The notes: generated by a model from the sequence alone, not told the origin. A DNA stretch of 64,000 nt from Sphingorhabdus sp. EL138 (GCF_945890115.1 NZ_CAMDCK010000005.1:62001-126000); one strand, 5' to 3'. Shown: positions 52,089-61,686, numbered from the stretch's first letter. Numbers and translations: made by a program.

Positions 52089-53213
52089 TTAGGCGGCGGA
52101 AGCCATCTCCACCGCAAGTGTTTCTTCGATCCAGCCACCGCCAAGCACGTGGTCACCATCATATAATACCGCGGCCTGCCCCGGCGCGACGCCATATTCA
52201 GGCGCGTCAAAACGAAGCCATTCGCCATCCAGACGGGCAGGCACAGGGCGGGACATAGACCGCACCTTCGCCATTACCGGCCTGTTGCCGATATCGGATA
52301 GCCAGTTGGCATCAATGATCCGCGCGGCGGGAACGGCAAGCGCCGCACGCGGCCCGACAATCACACGCTGCGTCGCGGCATCCAAGCGGATGACATATAA
52401 AGGCACTGGCTGTCCGCCAACCTCAAGCCCTTTGCGCTGCCCAACGGTGTAATGAATGAGGCCCTTATGCTGGCCAAGAATGCGGCCATCCATATGGACA
52501 ATGTCCCCGCCGATTTCTGCATCAGGCCGAATTTTGCGGACGACGCTGGCATAATCACCATCGGGTACAAAACAAATGTCCTGACTGTCGGGCTTCATCG
52601 CCACGATCAACCCCATTTCCTGCGCAATGGCCCGAACATGGGGTTTGGGCATGCCCCCCAAAGGAAAGCGGAGATAATCCAGTTGGTCTTGCGTGGTCGC
52701 AAACAGAAAATAGCTTTGGTCCCGCGCTGGGTCGGCGGCACGGTGCAGTTCGGCACCAGTGGCCCCTTCGACGCGGCGGACATAATGGCCAGTTGTAAGG
52801 CAATCCGCATTAAGTTCCCGCGCGAGGCGGAACAGGTCAGTGAATTTCACGCCCATATTGCAGCGAACGCAAGGGATTGGCGTCCGGCCCGCCATATATT
52901 CATCGGCAAAATGGTCGATGACCGATTCGCGAAAGCGGCTTTCATGGTCAAAAACATAATGCGCAATGCCAAGCTTGTCAGCGACGGCACGTGCGTCGCG
53001 TATGTCCTGTCCGGCACAGCACGCCCCTGCCCGTTTTACGGCGCTACCATGATCATACAGTTGCAATGTGACGCCGATGGTTTCCGCGCCCGTACGCGCC
53101 GCGAGCGCCGCCACAACCGAGGAATCGACACCGCCTGACATGGCAACGACGATCCGCTTACCTTTCAGGTCAGGGCCAAGTTGAAAATCAGTATGATAAA
53201 TATCGTCGGTCAT
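52089..53213 (-). CDS. mnmA: tRNA-specific 2-thiouridylase
   Basis: 374 residues. Adds sulphur to U34 of tRNA-Gln, -Lys and -Glu. The PP-loop is [16 protein letters not shown] near residue 20; the catalytic Cys pair is in [13 protein letters not shown] (near 110) and [10 protein letters not shown] (near 205). The middle has [11 protein letters not shown] and the C-terminal beta-barrel has the [21 protein letters not shown] end. ATG follows GGAGGC. The presence of the gene and tRNA-Gln in one window is coincidental. Confidence 0.97.
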   Translation of the reverse strand: MTDDIYHTDFQLGPDLKGKRIVVAMSGGVDSSVVAALAARTGAETIGVTLQLYDHGSAVKRAGACCAGQDIRDARAVADKLGIAHYVFDHESRFRESVIDHFADEYMAGRTPIPCVRCNMGVKFTDLFRLARELNADCLTTGHYVRRVEGATGAELHRAADPARDQSYFLFATTQDQLDYLRFPLGGMPKPHVRAIAQEMGLIVAMKPDSQDICFVPDGDYASVVRKIRPDAEIGGDIVHMDGRILGQHKGLIHYTVGQRKGLEVGGQPVPLYVIRLDAATQRVIVGPRAALAVPAARIIDANWLSDIGNRPVMAKVRSMSRPVPARLDGEWLRFDAPEYGVAPGQAAVLYDGDHVLGGGWIEETLAVEMASAA

Positions 53214-53545
53214 CGGATTGCCTCCATAGAAGCTTCATCCGCGAATTGATAGTTTTCTGAACGGTTTCCAAGCCCCGTTCCATGGGCACCCTGCGTCATA
53301 CGCTAAAGGGCGTTAATCTGTCTTAACAAGGATTGAACAGCGACCCGTTGGGTTGTTCGCCGCAAGGCGGAGGTCGTGGCTGCTGTCAATGGTGGGCTGT
53401 TGTCCATTAACGACCTATGTGAACGCTATTGCCTAACGCTTTCTGCGCGTAACCCGCATCCAACATTATCGTGGCCTATATGAACGGCGACAAAAATACT
53501 GATGTGAAACGGCGCGTCGGTAAAATATGCTTTTTGCGCATTCAT
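53214..53545. other. Gap upstream of mnmA
   Basis: About 330 bases with no convincing gene. It should hold the mnmA promoter on the minus strand. The stretch ends in a strong bidirectional terminator although no gene of either strand ends there; a small RNA transcript from this gap is possible. Confidence 0.4.
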
Positions 53546-53580
53546 AAAAAGCCACGCAGCCGTTTCTGCGCGGCTTTTTA
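53546..53580. terminator. Bidirectional terminator hairpin without an adjacent gene end
   Basis: AAAAAGCCACGCAG - CCGTTT - CTGCGCGGCTTTTT: a 14-base stem with one A-C mismatch and both an A-run and a T-run. The nearest genes, mnmA and the RND adaptor, both read away from it, so neither uses it as its own terminator. Confidence 0.85.
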
Positions 53581-53685
53581 TGTTGTTTGTCGAAGCATAT
53601 GCAGCGTCAGTCTGTATTGTTGCGCAGGGGCGTTTGTGATATCCTAAGGGATGTCAAATCGTTTAACCCGCGCACGTTCCGCTGC

Positions 53686-53714
53686 TTGCGGACAGTGACT
53701 TATTAGGGTAATAC
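53686..53714 (+). promoter_or_regulatory. Promoter of the RND efflux operon
   Basis: TTGCGG (53686-53691), 17-base spacer, TAATAC (53709-53714). The start point would be near 53721, giving a leader of about 57 bases to the chosen ATG. This makes the frame start at 53724 unlikely. Confidence 0.6.
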
Positions 53715-53777
53715 AGTCATATTATGAACATGTTGGGGGCGTGCGCGCTTCCTGAAGCTATTATTTGGAATTCCGGT

Positions 53778-54953
53778 ATGAATTACGAGACTATGATGAG
53801 CGCCACGATAAATGGCGAAATTCTGCAGGACAACCGCGATCGGAACCAGCGTCGGATCCGCATTGCAGCCATCATCGTCGTTATTCTGATTATAGCGGGG
53901 GCCGCTTATTATTTCTTCGGTAGCGGCAATAATGCCCCCACCGATGCGGATAAGGCTGGCCAAGCCCAGACCGTGACCGTCGTCGCTCCGGGCCGTGATA
54001 GCGTGATGCGCGCGATTAACGCGACCGGCACATTGGCCGCACGCCGCGAAATTCCCGTTGGCGTCGTTGGCGAAGGCGGGCGCGTCCTGCAAGTGTATGT
54101 CGATGCAGGCGATTGGGTCACACAAGGCCAGGTCTTGGTGAGCGTTGACCGTTCGGTACAAACGCAGCAGGCCGCCGCGCTTGAGGCGCAGACCGGTGTC
54201 GCCCGCGCTGACTTGCAACTTGCCCAAAACGAACTCGACCGCGCGATGCAGTTGGTTGACCGGGGTTTTATTTCCAAGGCAGATATGGATCGCAAGACCG
54301 CGACGCGTGATGCCGCCCGTGCGCGGGTGAATGTCGCCAACGCACAACTTGCCGAAACCCGTGCCCGCAATGCGCGTCTGGACGTCCGTGCGCCCGTCTC
54401 TGGCTATGTGCTGGAACGCAATGTGGAGACCGGACAGACGGTGTCCGCAGGCAGCGGTATATTGTTCCGCATCGCCAAGGATGGTCAGTTAGAGCTTCAG
54501 GCCAAATTAAGCGAAGATGATCTCGCGCAAATCGCCGTCGGCATTCCTGCATCCGTGACCCCCGTTGGCGTTGATCGCGTATTTAACGGCAATATCTGGC
54601 AAATTTCGCCAATGATAGACGTGCAGAGCCGTCAGGGTATGGCGCGTATTGCCTTGCCATTTGACGCGGCATTACGCCCCGGTGGCTTTGCTTCTGTTGA
54701 AATCAAATCCGGCGCTATGACCTCGCCGGTCCTGCCTGAATCCGCCGTTCAAACCGGGCGCGAAGGCAGCTTTGTGTATATTGTCGGCAAAAATAACAAG
54801 GTGCAGCAACGCTTGGTTAAGCTGGGCCCAGTGACCGCCAATGGCTTGATTATTGAAGAAGGCTTGGACGGCACCGAACGCGTCGTTCTATATGCGGGCG
54901 GCTTCCTCAACCCGGACGAAACGATCAATCCCAAACTGTTGAAAAAACAGTAA
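53778..54953 (+). CDS. RND efflux periplasmic adaptor
   Basis: 391 residues from ATG 53778 (MNYETMMSATING); an ATG at 53796 is an alternative. One N-terminal helix (IAAIIVVILIIAGAAYYFF) anchors it. Then come a lipoyl half (VGVVGEGGRVLQVYVDAGDWV), an alpha-hairpin (about 125-190), the second lipoyl half (LDVRAPVSGYVLERNVETGQ) and beta-barrel plus membrane-proximal domains. It links the inner-membrane pump to an outer-membrane channel. The pump gene follows 27 bp downstream. The outer-membrane channel gene is not adjacent. Confidence 0.92.
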   Translation: MNYETMMSATINGEILQDNRDRNQRRIRIAAIIVVILIIAGAAYYFFGSGNNAPTDADKAGQAQTVTVVAPGRDSVMRAINATGTLAARREIPVGVVGEGGRVLQVYVDAGDWVTQGQVLVSVDRSVQTQQAAALEAQTGVARADLQLAQNELDRAMQLVDRGFISKADMDRKTATRDAARARVNVANAQLAETRARNARLDVRAPVSGYVLERNVETGQTVSAGSGILFRIAKDGQLELQAKLSEDDLAQIAVGIPASVTPVGVDRVFNGNIWQISPMIDVQSRQGMARIALPFDAALRPGGFASVEIKSGAMTSPVLPESAVQTGREGSFVYIVGKNNKVQQRLVKLGPVTANGLIIEEGLDGTERVVLYAGGFLNPDETINPKLLKKQ

Positions 54954-54980
54954 GTCGTTGGGCCATTCGGGATATACATC

Positions 54981-57900
54981 ATGAATTTAAATAACATTTC
55001 TGCATGGTCCATCCGCAATCCGGTGGTGCCAATCGTCTTGTTCGTCGCACTCACCCTTGCCGGTATCATGTCGTTCCGGAACATGGATGTGCAGAATGAT
55101 CCTGATATCGAATTCCCCGTGGTTGTTGTCTCGATTTCGCAACCCGGCGCTGCGCCGACCGAAATCACCACACAGATAACGCAAAAGGTCGAATCCGCGA
55201 TCCGCAGTGTGCAGGGCGTGCGCAACATCGACGCAACCTCTAGTGAAGGCAACACGACGGTCAGCGCCGAATTTGAAATTGGCGACGATATCAACGCCGC
55301 AGTCAGCGAAGTGAAAAACGCCGTCGACCAAATCCGCAGCGACCTGCCCGATGGCATTTTGGAACCGCAGATTTTCAAGGTCGCCACCTCCAGCGACCCA
55401 ATCGCCTATTTTGCGGTTGAAGCCAGCGACATGACGCTGGAGCAATTAAGCTGGTTTGTTGATGACACGGTTGCGCGCCGTTTGCTCTCCGTTGAAGGCA
55501 TGGCTTCGGTTAGCCGCAATGGCGGCGTCAACCGCGAAATCCGCGTCGTGTTGGATCCTGCGAAGATGCAGTCACTGGGTGTGAGTGCGAGCCAGATTAA
55601 CGCGGTGCTGCGCCAACAAAATGTCAACGCGTCGGGCGGCCAATCGCAAATTGCTGGATCACGCCAATCGGTCCGCGTGCTGGGCAACGCCACCGACGCC
55701 TTCGCGCTGAGCCAGACGCAGATCAGCCTTGGCGGCGGCCGCTCCATCAAATTGGCCGATGTGGCGCAAGTCACAGATGGTTTTAGCGAACAACGCGCCA
55801 TGGCCTTTTCTGGCGGCAAACAAGTCGTAACCTTCGCCATGTCGCGCGCCAAGGGTGCCTCCGACGTCACGGTCTTCGACGATGCGATGGTCAAAATCGC
55901 GGAAATCAAAAAAGAAAATCCCGGCATCAATTTTATCACATTGTTCAACAGCGTGGATTATACCAAGGGCCAGTATAAAAGCTCTATCGAGGCGATGATT
56001 GAAGGCGCGTTGCTTGCCATCGTGTTCGTTTTCCTGTTCCTGCGCGATTGGCGGGCAACGATTATTTCGGCCATTGCCATTCCCTTGTCGGCCATTCCGA
56101 CTTTCTGGTTTTTGGACCTGATGGGCTTCACGCTGAATACCATGTCGCTGTTGGCGCTTGGCCTTGTTGCCGGGGTGTTGGTCGATGACGCCATTGTGGA
56201 AATTGAAAATATCGTCCGGCATATGCGGATGGGCAAATCGGCCTATCAGGCATCGATTGATGCCGCCGATGAAATCGGCCTTGCGGTGGTTGCCACCACA
56301 TTTTCAATTGTCGCGGTGTTCCTGCCCGTTGGCCTTATGCCCGGCGTTGCAGGACAATTTTTCAAGAATTTCGGGCTAACGGTCGTCGCCTCGGTTCTCG
56401 TGAGCCTTGCTGTCGCGCGCATGATTACGCCCATGATTGCCGCTTATTTTCTGAAAGCCGACGGTATGGCCGACCATGGCGAGGCCGGCTGGATCAACCG
56501 ATATATGAAAATCCTGCGCTGGTCGCTGGGTCACCGCCGTTGGATGATGGGCATTGGTGCAGTGGCGCTCGCACTGACGGTCGCATTGCTTGTCGTCCTG
56601 CCAAAGCAATTCTTCCCCGATGGCGATACCGATTTCAGCCGTATTCGCATCGAAATGGTGCCCGGAACCACGTTGGAGCGCACGCGGGAGATCAGCAATG
56701 AGGCCGCAGCAATCGTCGAGCAGCAGCCTGAAGTCAAAACGGCATTGCAAAGCGTGCGCGAAGGCGGCGCCAATATTTTTATCACCTTGCATGAGGATCG
56801 GGCCCGGACCAGTCAGGAATTCGAAGAAGACCTGACCCCATTACTCACGAAAATCGCGGACGCGCGCGTGACGTTTCAGGTTAATGGCCCGGGCGGCGGC
56901 GGTGGCGGTTCTGGGCGTGACGTGTCGGTCATGTTGTCTGGATCAGACCCCGAAATGCTTGACCGGACAGCGGCAACTTTGGTCGAACAGATGAAGACGC
57001 TGCCCGAATTGCGCGCGCCGCGTATCTCTGCGGATTTGCAGCGCCCCGAATTGATCATAAAGCCGCGCAATGACCTTGCGTCACAACTGGGCGTATCGAC
57101 CGTGGCACTTAGCCAGACAATCCGCGTGGCGACGCTGGGCGACATTGACCAGAATAGCGCAAAATTCTCGCTCACCGACCGTCAAATCCCGATCCGCGTG
57201 ATGCTGGCCAAGGAATCGCGTGAGAACTTGGATGTTATCCGCAACCTGCCTGTGCCATTGGCGAGCGGCGGGTCTGTGCCACTATCCCGCGTGGCGGATA
57301 TCAGCTTTGGCGCTGGTCCAACCTCGGTACAACGTCGCAACCAGAATTTCCGTATCTTCATTGGTGCCGATTTTGCGCCGGGTATCGTGTCGTCCGAGGC
57401 GGACATAAAAATCAACAAGCTGCCCATCATGGAAAATCTGCCCACCGGCGTGTCCCGCGCACCTTTCGGGTCCCAAGAATGGGAGCAGGAAATGCAGGGC
57501 GATTTCATGGTCGCCTTGGTTTCCGGAACCTTGTTGGTGTTTGCGGTTCTGGTGCTTTTGTACCGCCGTTTCATGTCCCCCTTGGTCAACATGGGTTCGT
57601 TGTTGCTTGCGCCCTTGGGCGGCTTGCTGGCGCTTGCAATGGTTGGCCAGCCAATATCGATGCCGGTATTCATTGGCATATTGATGCTCTTTGGCATCGT
57701 GGCGAAAAACTCCATATTGTTGATCGATTTCGCGATCGAGGAAATGGCGCGCGGCGTGCCGAAGTTTGAGGCGATTATGGAGGCTGGGCATAAACGCGCA
57801 CAGCCGATTGTGATGACCACGGTCGCCATGACCGCCGGTATGGTTCCCACCGCACTTGCCTTGGGCGGTGACGGCCAATGGCGCTCGCCCATGGGCACAG

Positions 57901-58124
57901 TCGTGATCGGCGGGCTTATCGTGTCGACCTTGCTGACGTTGCTTATCGTCCCTGCTGGTTTCAGCCTGGCCGATGGTTTTGAAAAGCGCGTTGGACCATG
58001 GCTGCGTACCCGATTGCTGACCTATGACCCCGATAATCATAAAGAGAATGTTACAGAGCCTGCCAAGCCAACGGACAAAGCCCCCGGCAAAGACGACTTG
58101 GGCGGCCTTCAGCCAGCAGAGTGA
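54981..58124 (+). CDS. RND efflux pump inner-membrane transporter
   Basis: 1047 residues, the usual size for the AcrB/MdtB superfamily, with 12 helices and two large periplasmic loops. Helix 4 has GVLVDDAIVEIENI with the two proton-relay Asp, and helix 10 has GIVAKNSILLIDFA with the relay Lys. PGGGGGGSGRD (glycine-rich, about 635-645) is a flexible linker in the second periplasmic domain. It uses proton motive force to expel lipophilic compounds. The C-terminus is a charged tail (KENVTEPAKP…). The substrates and the regulator are not evident, and no TetR gene is near. Confidence 0.95.
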   Translation: MNLNNISAWSIRNPVVPIVLFVALTLAGIMSFRNMDVQNDPDIEFPVVVVSISQPGAAPTEITTQITQKVESAIRSVQGVRNIDATSSEGNTTVSAEFEIGDDINAAVSEVKNAVDQIRSDLPDGILEPQIFKVATSSDPIAYFAVEASDMTLEQLSWFVDDTVARRLLSVEGMASVSRNGGVNREIRVVLDPAKMQSLGVSASQINAVLRQQNVNASGGQSQIAGSRQSVRVLGNATDAFALSQTQISLGGGRSIKLADVAQVTDGFSEQRAMAFSGGKQVVTFAMSRAKGASDVTVFDDAMVKIAEIKKENPGINFITLFNSVDYTKGQYKSSIEAMIEGALLAIVFVFLFLRDWRATIISAIAIPLSAIPTFWFLDLMGFTLNTMSLLALGLVAGVLVDDAIVEIENIVRHMRMGKSAYQASIDAADEIGLAVVATTFSIVAVFLPVGLMPGVAGQFFKNFGLTVVASVLVSLAVARMITPMIAAYFLKADGMADHGEAGWINRYMKILRWSLGHRRWMMGIGAVALALTVALLVVLPKQFFPDGDTDFSRIRIEMVPGTTLERTREISNEAAAIVEQQPEVKTALQSVREGGANIFITLHEDRARTSQEFEEDLTPLLTKIADARVTFQVNGPGGGGGGSGRDVSVMLSGSDPEMLDRTAATLVEQMKTLPELRAPRISADLQRPELIIKPRNDLASQLGVSTVALSQTIRVATLGDIDQNSAKFSLTDRQIPIRVMLAKESRENLDVIRNLPVPLASGGSVPLSRVADISFGAGPTSVQRRNQNFRIFIGADFAPGIVSSEADIKINKLPIMENLPTGVSRAPFGSQEWEQEMQGDFMVALVSGTLLVFAVLVLLYRRFMSPLVNMGSLLLAPLGGLLALAMVGQPISMPVFIGILMLFGIVAKNSILLIDFAIEEMARGVPKFEAIMEAGHKRAQPIVMTTVAMTAGMVPTALALGGDGQWRSPMGTVVIGGLIVSTLLTLLIVPAGFSLADGFEKRVGPWLRTRLLTYDPDNHKENVTEPAKPTDKAPGKDDLGGLQPAE

Positions 58125-58155
58125 GTTGGTGGCAGCGCCGCCACAAAAGCGCGTT

Positions 58156-58206
58156 ATCCTGAAACAAGTTCAGGATGACGATTCTGTTGGGATTGATTCT
58201 GTTGGG
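58156..58206. repeat. Palindrome followed by a 15-bp tandem duplication
   Basis: ATCCTGAA (58156-58163) and TTCAGGAT (58169-58176) form a hairpin downstream of the pump gene. Next to it GATTCTGTTGGG is repeated at 58180-58191 and 58195-58206. It looks like a REP-type element plus a local duplication; the hairpin could also terminate weakly. Confidence 0.6.
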
Positions 58207-58277
58207 TCGGGTTCGCTGAACCACATTCCGCATGACGATGGGTGGCGTTTTTTACACATGCCGTTAAGGTCAGTCGC

Positions 58278-59558
58278 GTGAAAGCTATCAACCAACTGGG
58301 TCAGTCGGAAAAAGCGCGCTATGCGGCGCGGGATGCCGAACTGCGACAGATGCGGATTATCGCAACGGCCTTATTGCTGTGCATGGCGGCTTTGTTCGTT
58401 TTCGGCAAATATATGGAAACGCGCTACGACGGCTACTGGGGCTTTCTAAGGGCCTTTGCCGAAGCGGGGATGGTTGGTGGCCTTGCCGACTGGTTTGCCG
58501 TCACAGCGCTCTTCAGGCACCCTTTGGGCATACCTATTCCGCACACCGCGATCATTCCGAATAATAAGGAGCGGCTTGGTCGCACATTGGCCAGCTTTCT
58601 TCGGACAAATTTCCTGACCACTAAGGTCGTGGCCCGCCGCGTGCAGCGTATGGATGTGGCAGGTGCGATGGGCAAGTTTCTAAGCGCACCATCGGGCGGC
58701 GAAGGCCGGATGCGCATGGGGGCATCGCGCTTGATGGGGGATATCATCGCCGCGCTCGACGATGAACGATTGGGCGGCATCGCCAAGGGCGCAATTCGCA
58801 AGCAACTCGACAAGCTCGACATCGCGCCTTTGCTGGGCCAGCTGCTGACCGCCATGATCCGGGAGCGGCGGCATATCCCTGTGCTCGACGGCATCATCAA
58901 ATGGGCGTCGGCAACATTGGAGGCCAATGAACATCTCATCCGCGAAATGGTGGAGGAACGCGCCAACACCCTCATGCGTTGGACGGGCCTTGATGACAAA
59001 TTGGCCAATGCCATCGTCAACGGCCTGAATAAATTGCTCCACGACATGGCCGAAGACCCCGACCATCCGCTGCGGGAAAAGGGCGAAGAGGGGCTCGCCA
59101 AGCTGGCCCATGATCTACGTCATGATAAGGAACTGCAAGCCAAGGTCGCGCATTGGAAGGGGCAGTTGTTGGAAAACCCCGCGATCGGCACATGGATCAA
59201 CAGCTTATGGGACCAAGGGCGCGATAGCCTGTTAAAAGCGGCGCGCAACCCCGATGCCGCCTTGGCGGGCAGCTTTGGTGATGCGCTCATCAAGCTGGGC
59301 GGCAATTTGCAAGCGGACACGAAGCTGAAACACCAAATCAACCGCTTTGCCCGCCGCGCCATTGTCGGCACGACCGAAAATTACGGCGATAACATCGTCC
59401 GGCTTGTATCCGACACCGTCGCCCGCTGGGATGCATCCACCATCACCGACCGCGTCGAAAATGCCGTCGGCAGCGACCTACAATTCATCCGCATCAACGG
59501 CACGTTGGTGGGCGGCTTGGCAGGGATCATCATCCACGCCGTCGGACTGTTGATTTAA
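58278..59558 (+). CDS. DUF445 family membrane protein (YjiN-like)
   Basis: 426 residues from GTG 58278, which has AAGGT eight bases upstream; a GTG at 58242 in frame has no such site. An N-terminal helix (IIATALLLCMAALFVF) is followed by the DUF445 hallmark GGLADWFAVTALFRHPLGIP IPHTAI region, a long helical middle part, and a C-terminal helix (GTLVGGLAGIIIHAVGLLI). The function of DUF445 is unknown. The stop codon overlaps the mtnN stop on the opposite strand. Confidence 0.9.
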   Translation: MKAINQLGQSEKARYAARDAELRQMRIIATALLLCMAALFVFGKYMETRYDGYWGFLRAFAEAGMVGGLADWFAVTALFRHPLGIPIPHTAIIPNNKERLGRTLASFLRTNFLTTKVVARRVQRMDVAGAMGKFLSAPSGGEGRMRMGASRLMGDIIAALDDERLGGIAKGAIRKQLDKLDIAPLLGQLLTAMIRERRHIPVLDGIIKWASATLEANEHLIREMVEERANTLMRWTGLDDKLANAIVNGLNKLLHDMAEDPDHPLREKGEEGLAKLAHDLRHDKELQAKVAHWKGQLLENPAIGTWINSLWDQGRDSLLKAARNPDAALAGSFGDALIKLGGNLQADTKLKHQINRFARRAIVGTTENYGDNIVRLVSDTVARWDASTITDRVENAVGSDLQFIRINGTLVGGLAGIIIHAVGLLI

Positions 59559-60235
59559 CCGCGCGGCAAGTCCGAAATCATCCGCTCGGCGGCCTCTGCT
59601 GCCGAGCGGGCAGCACGTTTCAAATTGGCTTGGAAATCGCCAGAGCTGTCGCCATTGGCATCATCGCTGATGGCCTTAATCGCGGCCCATTCTACATCCA
59701 TCCGCGACGCAGCCTGCGCGACGGCGGCGGTTTCCATGTCAACGATATCGCCGCTGAGCGCCTTATGCAGCCTGCTGCCATGGTCCGCGCTTTCGACAAA
59801 ACAATCGCTGGTGATGATACGCACCTTGGGCAGGCCAGTGTCGGGCATGACCGCAGCGCGGAAAGGTTCGGCATGCGCCTCCCCTATGGGCCAGGCCCCT
59901 GCCCTGTAATGCACAAAGCCATCGGCGCGCGAGGCGCCATAGTCGCCCTGCACGGCCTCGACGATCTGGAAGCAACTCCCCTCTCGCCCGTTCAGCTTTC
60001 CAGCGGTCCCAACAACCAGCAGCAAGTCGGCTTGATAATGCTCCACCAGCATCATCGCTGCCATCGCGGCGTTCACTTTGCCAATGCCGCTACAGGTGAT
60101 GACGATGTTGCGGCCTGCAAAAGGCACCTGCCGCACCATGAAGCCGTGCAGCGCCTCGCTGCTGGCGCTCTGGCCGGGAAACAATGCCGCAGCCTCAGCA
60201 TCCACGCCGGTAATAATTCCAACAGTTTTGAACAT
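59555..60235 (-). CDS. mtnN: 5'-methylthioadenosine/S-adenosylhomocysteine nucleosidase
   Basis: 226 residues. Cleaves the glycosidic bond of methylthioadenosine and S-adenosylhomocysteine to release adenine. Nucleoside phosphorylase fold: GIITGVDAEAAAL at the start (Glu14 aligns with the catalytic acid-base Glu12 of E. coli), CSGIGKVNAAMAAM, VVGTAGKLNG, DIVDMETAAVAQA (substrate-binding Glu) and KAISDDAN (the catalytic Asp). It is a little shorter than the E. coli enzyme at loops. Its promoter region contains a direct repeat (60310-60342). Confidence 0.93.
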   Translation of the reverse strand: MFKTVGIITGVDAEAAALFPGQSASSEALHGFMVRQVPFAGRNIVITCSGIGKVNAAMAAMMLVEHYQADLLLVVGTAGKLNGREGSCFQIVEAVQGDYGASRADGFVHYRAGAWPIGEAHAEPFRAAVMPDTGLPKVRIITSDCFVESADHGSRLHKALSGDIVDMETAAVAQAASRMDVEWAAIKAISDDANGDSSGDFQANLKRAARSAAEAAERMISDLPRG

Positions 60236-60309
60236 AAGCGACCAGCCTTTTATGCGAACATCAACGGCAGTCTAACCTGTGAATAGCGTAATTATGATGA
60301 CAATGTTTG

Positions 60310-60342
60310 ACGATTCGCAGAAATATGCACGATTCGCAGAAA
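60310..60342. repeat. 14-bp direct repeat upstream of mtnN
   Basis: ACGATTCGCAGAAA occurs at 60310-60323 and again at 60329-60342, spaced 19 bp apart. It lies in the 137-bp gap after phaZ and before mtnN, in the position of an activator or repressor binding site. Function inferred. Confidence 0.5.
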
Positions 60343-60372
60343 AACTCTGAATTATTTATAATAGTCAGCAGT

Positions 60373-61206
60373 TTAGGCCGCTTTACGTGCCGCATCCGCA
60401 TTGCGATCCAGAAAGGCGCGGATCGCCGATATGCTTTGTTCGACATGGCTTAACAGGAACAAATGCCCGCCATTTTCGACCACGAATAATGCGCTGTTCG
60501 GGATAAGGAAGTTCAAAAATTTGCCATTGGCCAGCGGCACAATCTGGTCATCATCACCCATCATGATCAGCGTTTCGGTCTTCAGAAACGGCAGGAAGGG
60601 CGCGCTCGTCCATCCCATCATCGCCATCAATTGATAGAAATATCCCGTTTTCGACGGGGGCGTAATGCGGCCAATATGCTCCGACTTATTGCCGACCATA
60701 CCGCCATATAGCGTCTTGAAATGCTTCGCCATGAAATCAGGGTCGATATAGCGGCGCGGGTCCGCCATTTTGACGAGCGCCGCCGGATTGCCGGGTACCA
60801 TCAACATGCCGGCGCTGGTCGCGGCCAAGATAAGCTTATTGGTGCGGGCATTGTTCTGCAGCGCAAATTGCTGCGCCATCGCCCCGCCCCAGCTTACGCC
60901 CATGACGTCGACAAGGGGCATGTCAAACCGATCCAGCAACAGCGCCGCAATCCGGGCCATCAGGATCGCGTTATAGGGCACCACAGGGTCCGGCGATCCG
61001 CCAATGCCGGGCATATCAAAGGTGATAAAGTCGCGGTCATCGAGCAATTCCGCCATCGGCGCCATCGCCTCAATATTCGCGCCAATGCCGTTGAAAAACA
61101 ATATGGGCAGCTTCGTCGTCGCCTTGCACGCCCGCCAAACCGCCACCCGCAATGTGCGACCGTCAACGGTCTCCATGCTAAACTTGGGCGCGCGGTTTTT
61201 GGTCAT
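60373..61206 (-). CDS. phaZ: Intracellular PHA depolymerase-type alpha/beta hydrolase
   Basis: 277 residues. Alpha/beta hydrolase with the oxyanion region FFNGIGANIEAMAPM, nucleophile elbow GVSWGGAMAQQFAL (Ser near 110), acid in MGDDDQIVPL and His in ENGGHLFLL. This matches the poly(3-hydroxyalkanoate) depolymerases found beside phaC in Pseudomonas and sphingomonads, which mobilise storage granules. The start at 61206 follows AAAGGAAC, and a promoter-like pair lies upstream. The C-terminal end is Ala/Arg-rich. Given its position near phaC the assignment is good but an esterase role is possible. Confidence 0.85.
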   Translation of the reverse strand: MTKNRAPKFSMETVDGRTLRVAVWRACKATTKLPILFFNGIGANIEAMAPMAELLDDRDFITFDMPGIGGSPDPVVPYNAILMARIAALLLDRFDMPLVDVMGVSWGGAMAQQFALQNNARTNKLILAATSAGMLMVPGNPAALVKMADPRRYIDPDFMAKHFKTLYGGMVGNKSEHIGRITPPSKTGYFYQLMAMMGWTSAPFLPFLKTETLIMMGDDDQIVPLANGKFLNFLIPNSALFVVENGGHLFLLSHVEQSISAIRAFLDRNADAARKAA

Positions 61207-61242
61207 AGATGTTCCTTTGGCCCTGTTTTGGGCGTGGTTTAA

Positions 61243-61270
61243 ATCTTAACCGAACGACGGGGTGGTGCAA
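61243..61270 (-). promoter_or_regulatory. Candidate phaZ promoter
   Basis: On the minus strand, TTGCAC (61270-61265), 16-base spacer and TAAGAT (61248-61243), giving a start near 61236, 30 bases before the phaZ ATG. Confidence 0.45.
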
Positions 61271-61314
61271 GGGGTTAAGTGCTACAACGCTTGACCAGTG
61301 AATGCGCTAGGCCT

Positions 61315-61671
61315 TTATTTGTCAGGTTCGACCGTCAGGATCGATCCGCGTTTACGCCGCTTAATCAAAGCATATATCGCAGCGCAAAAGATAATGGTTG
61401 GCATAAACCAAATAAACGCGAAAAGGCCAAGTTCGTATCCGTTTCCGGTGTTGAGTAGCGCATGGCTATGCCACATATTGTCAATGAGACATTTTCGGTG
61501 GCAGCTAAAACCATAGTTTTCGGGCCACCCAATTTTCCGAGATAGCCAAATGTAAATCCCCGACAGCGAAAATATGACGACCAACACGCCCAACGACAAG
61601 TACCAAAAGCGCAGCGACCCGGCCAACGCATAAAAATCCCTAACTCGATGGAAACCGTCGAAAAATCTCAT
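61315..61671 (-). CDS. Small two-to-three-helix membrane protein
   Basis: 118 residues. Hydrophobic helix FWYLSLGVLVVIFSLSGIYIW near 22-42, and a second near 83-103 (LGLFAFIWFMPTIIFCAAIY). The C-terminus is basic and then acidic (KRRKRGS...VEPDK). The middle has two Cys and several His (FSCHRKCLIDNMWHSH), which could bind a metal or form a disulphide. No family recognised and no strong Shine-Dalgarno. It lies between phaZ and the DUF2442 gene. Confidence 0.5.
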   Translation of the reverse strand: MRFFDGFHRVRDFYALAGSLRFWYLSLGVLVVIFSLSGIYIWLSRKIGWPENYGFSCHRKCLIDNMWHSHALLNTGNGYELGLFAFIWFMPTIIFCAAIYALIKRRKRGSILTVEPDK

Positions 61672-61686
61672 TTCATTCTAATGCCG

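Noticed and set aside
53480-53650. 56-codon plus-strand frame starting at ATG 53480
   Set aside because: It reads straight through the strong terminator hairpin and has many Cys; no ribosome-binding site.
53703-54347. 214-codon minus-strand frame opposite the RND adaptor
   Set aside because: No ribosome-binding site or family; shadow of the adaptor coding sequence.
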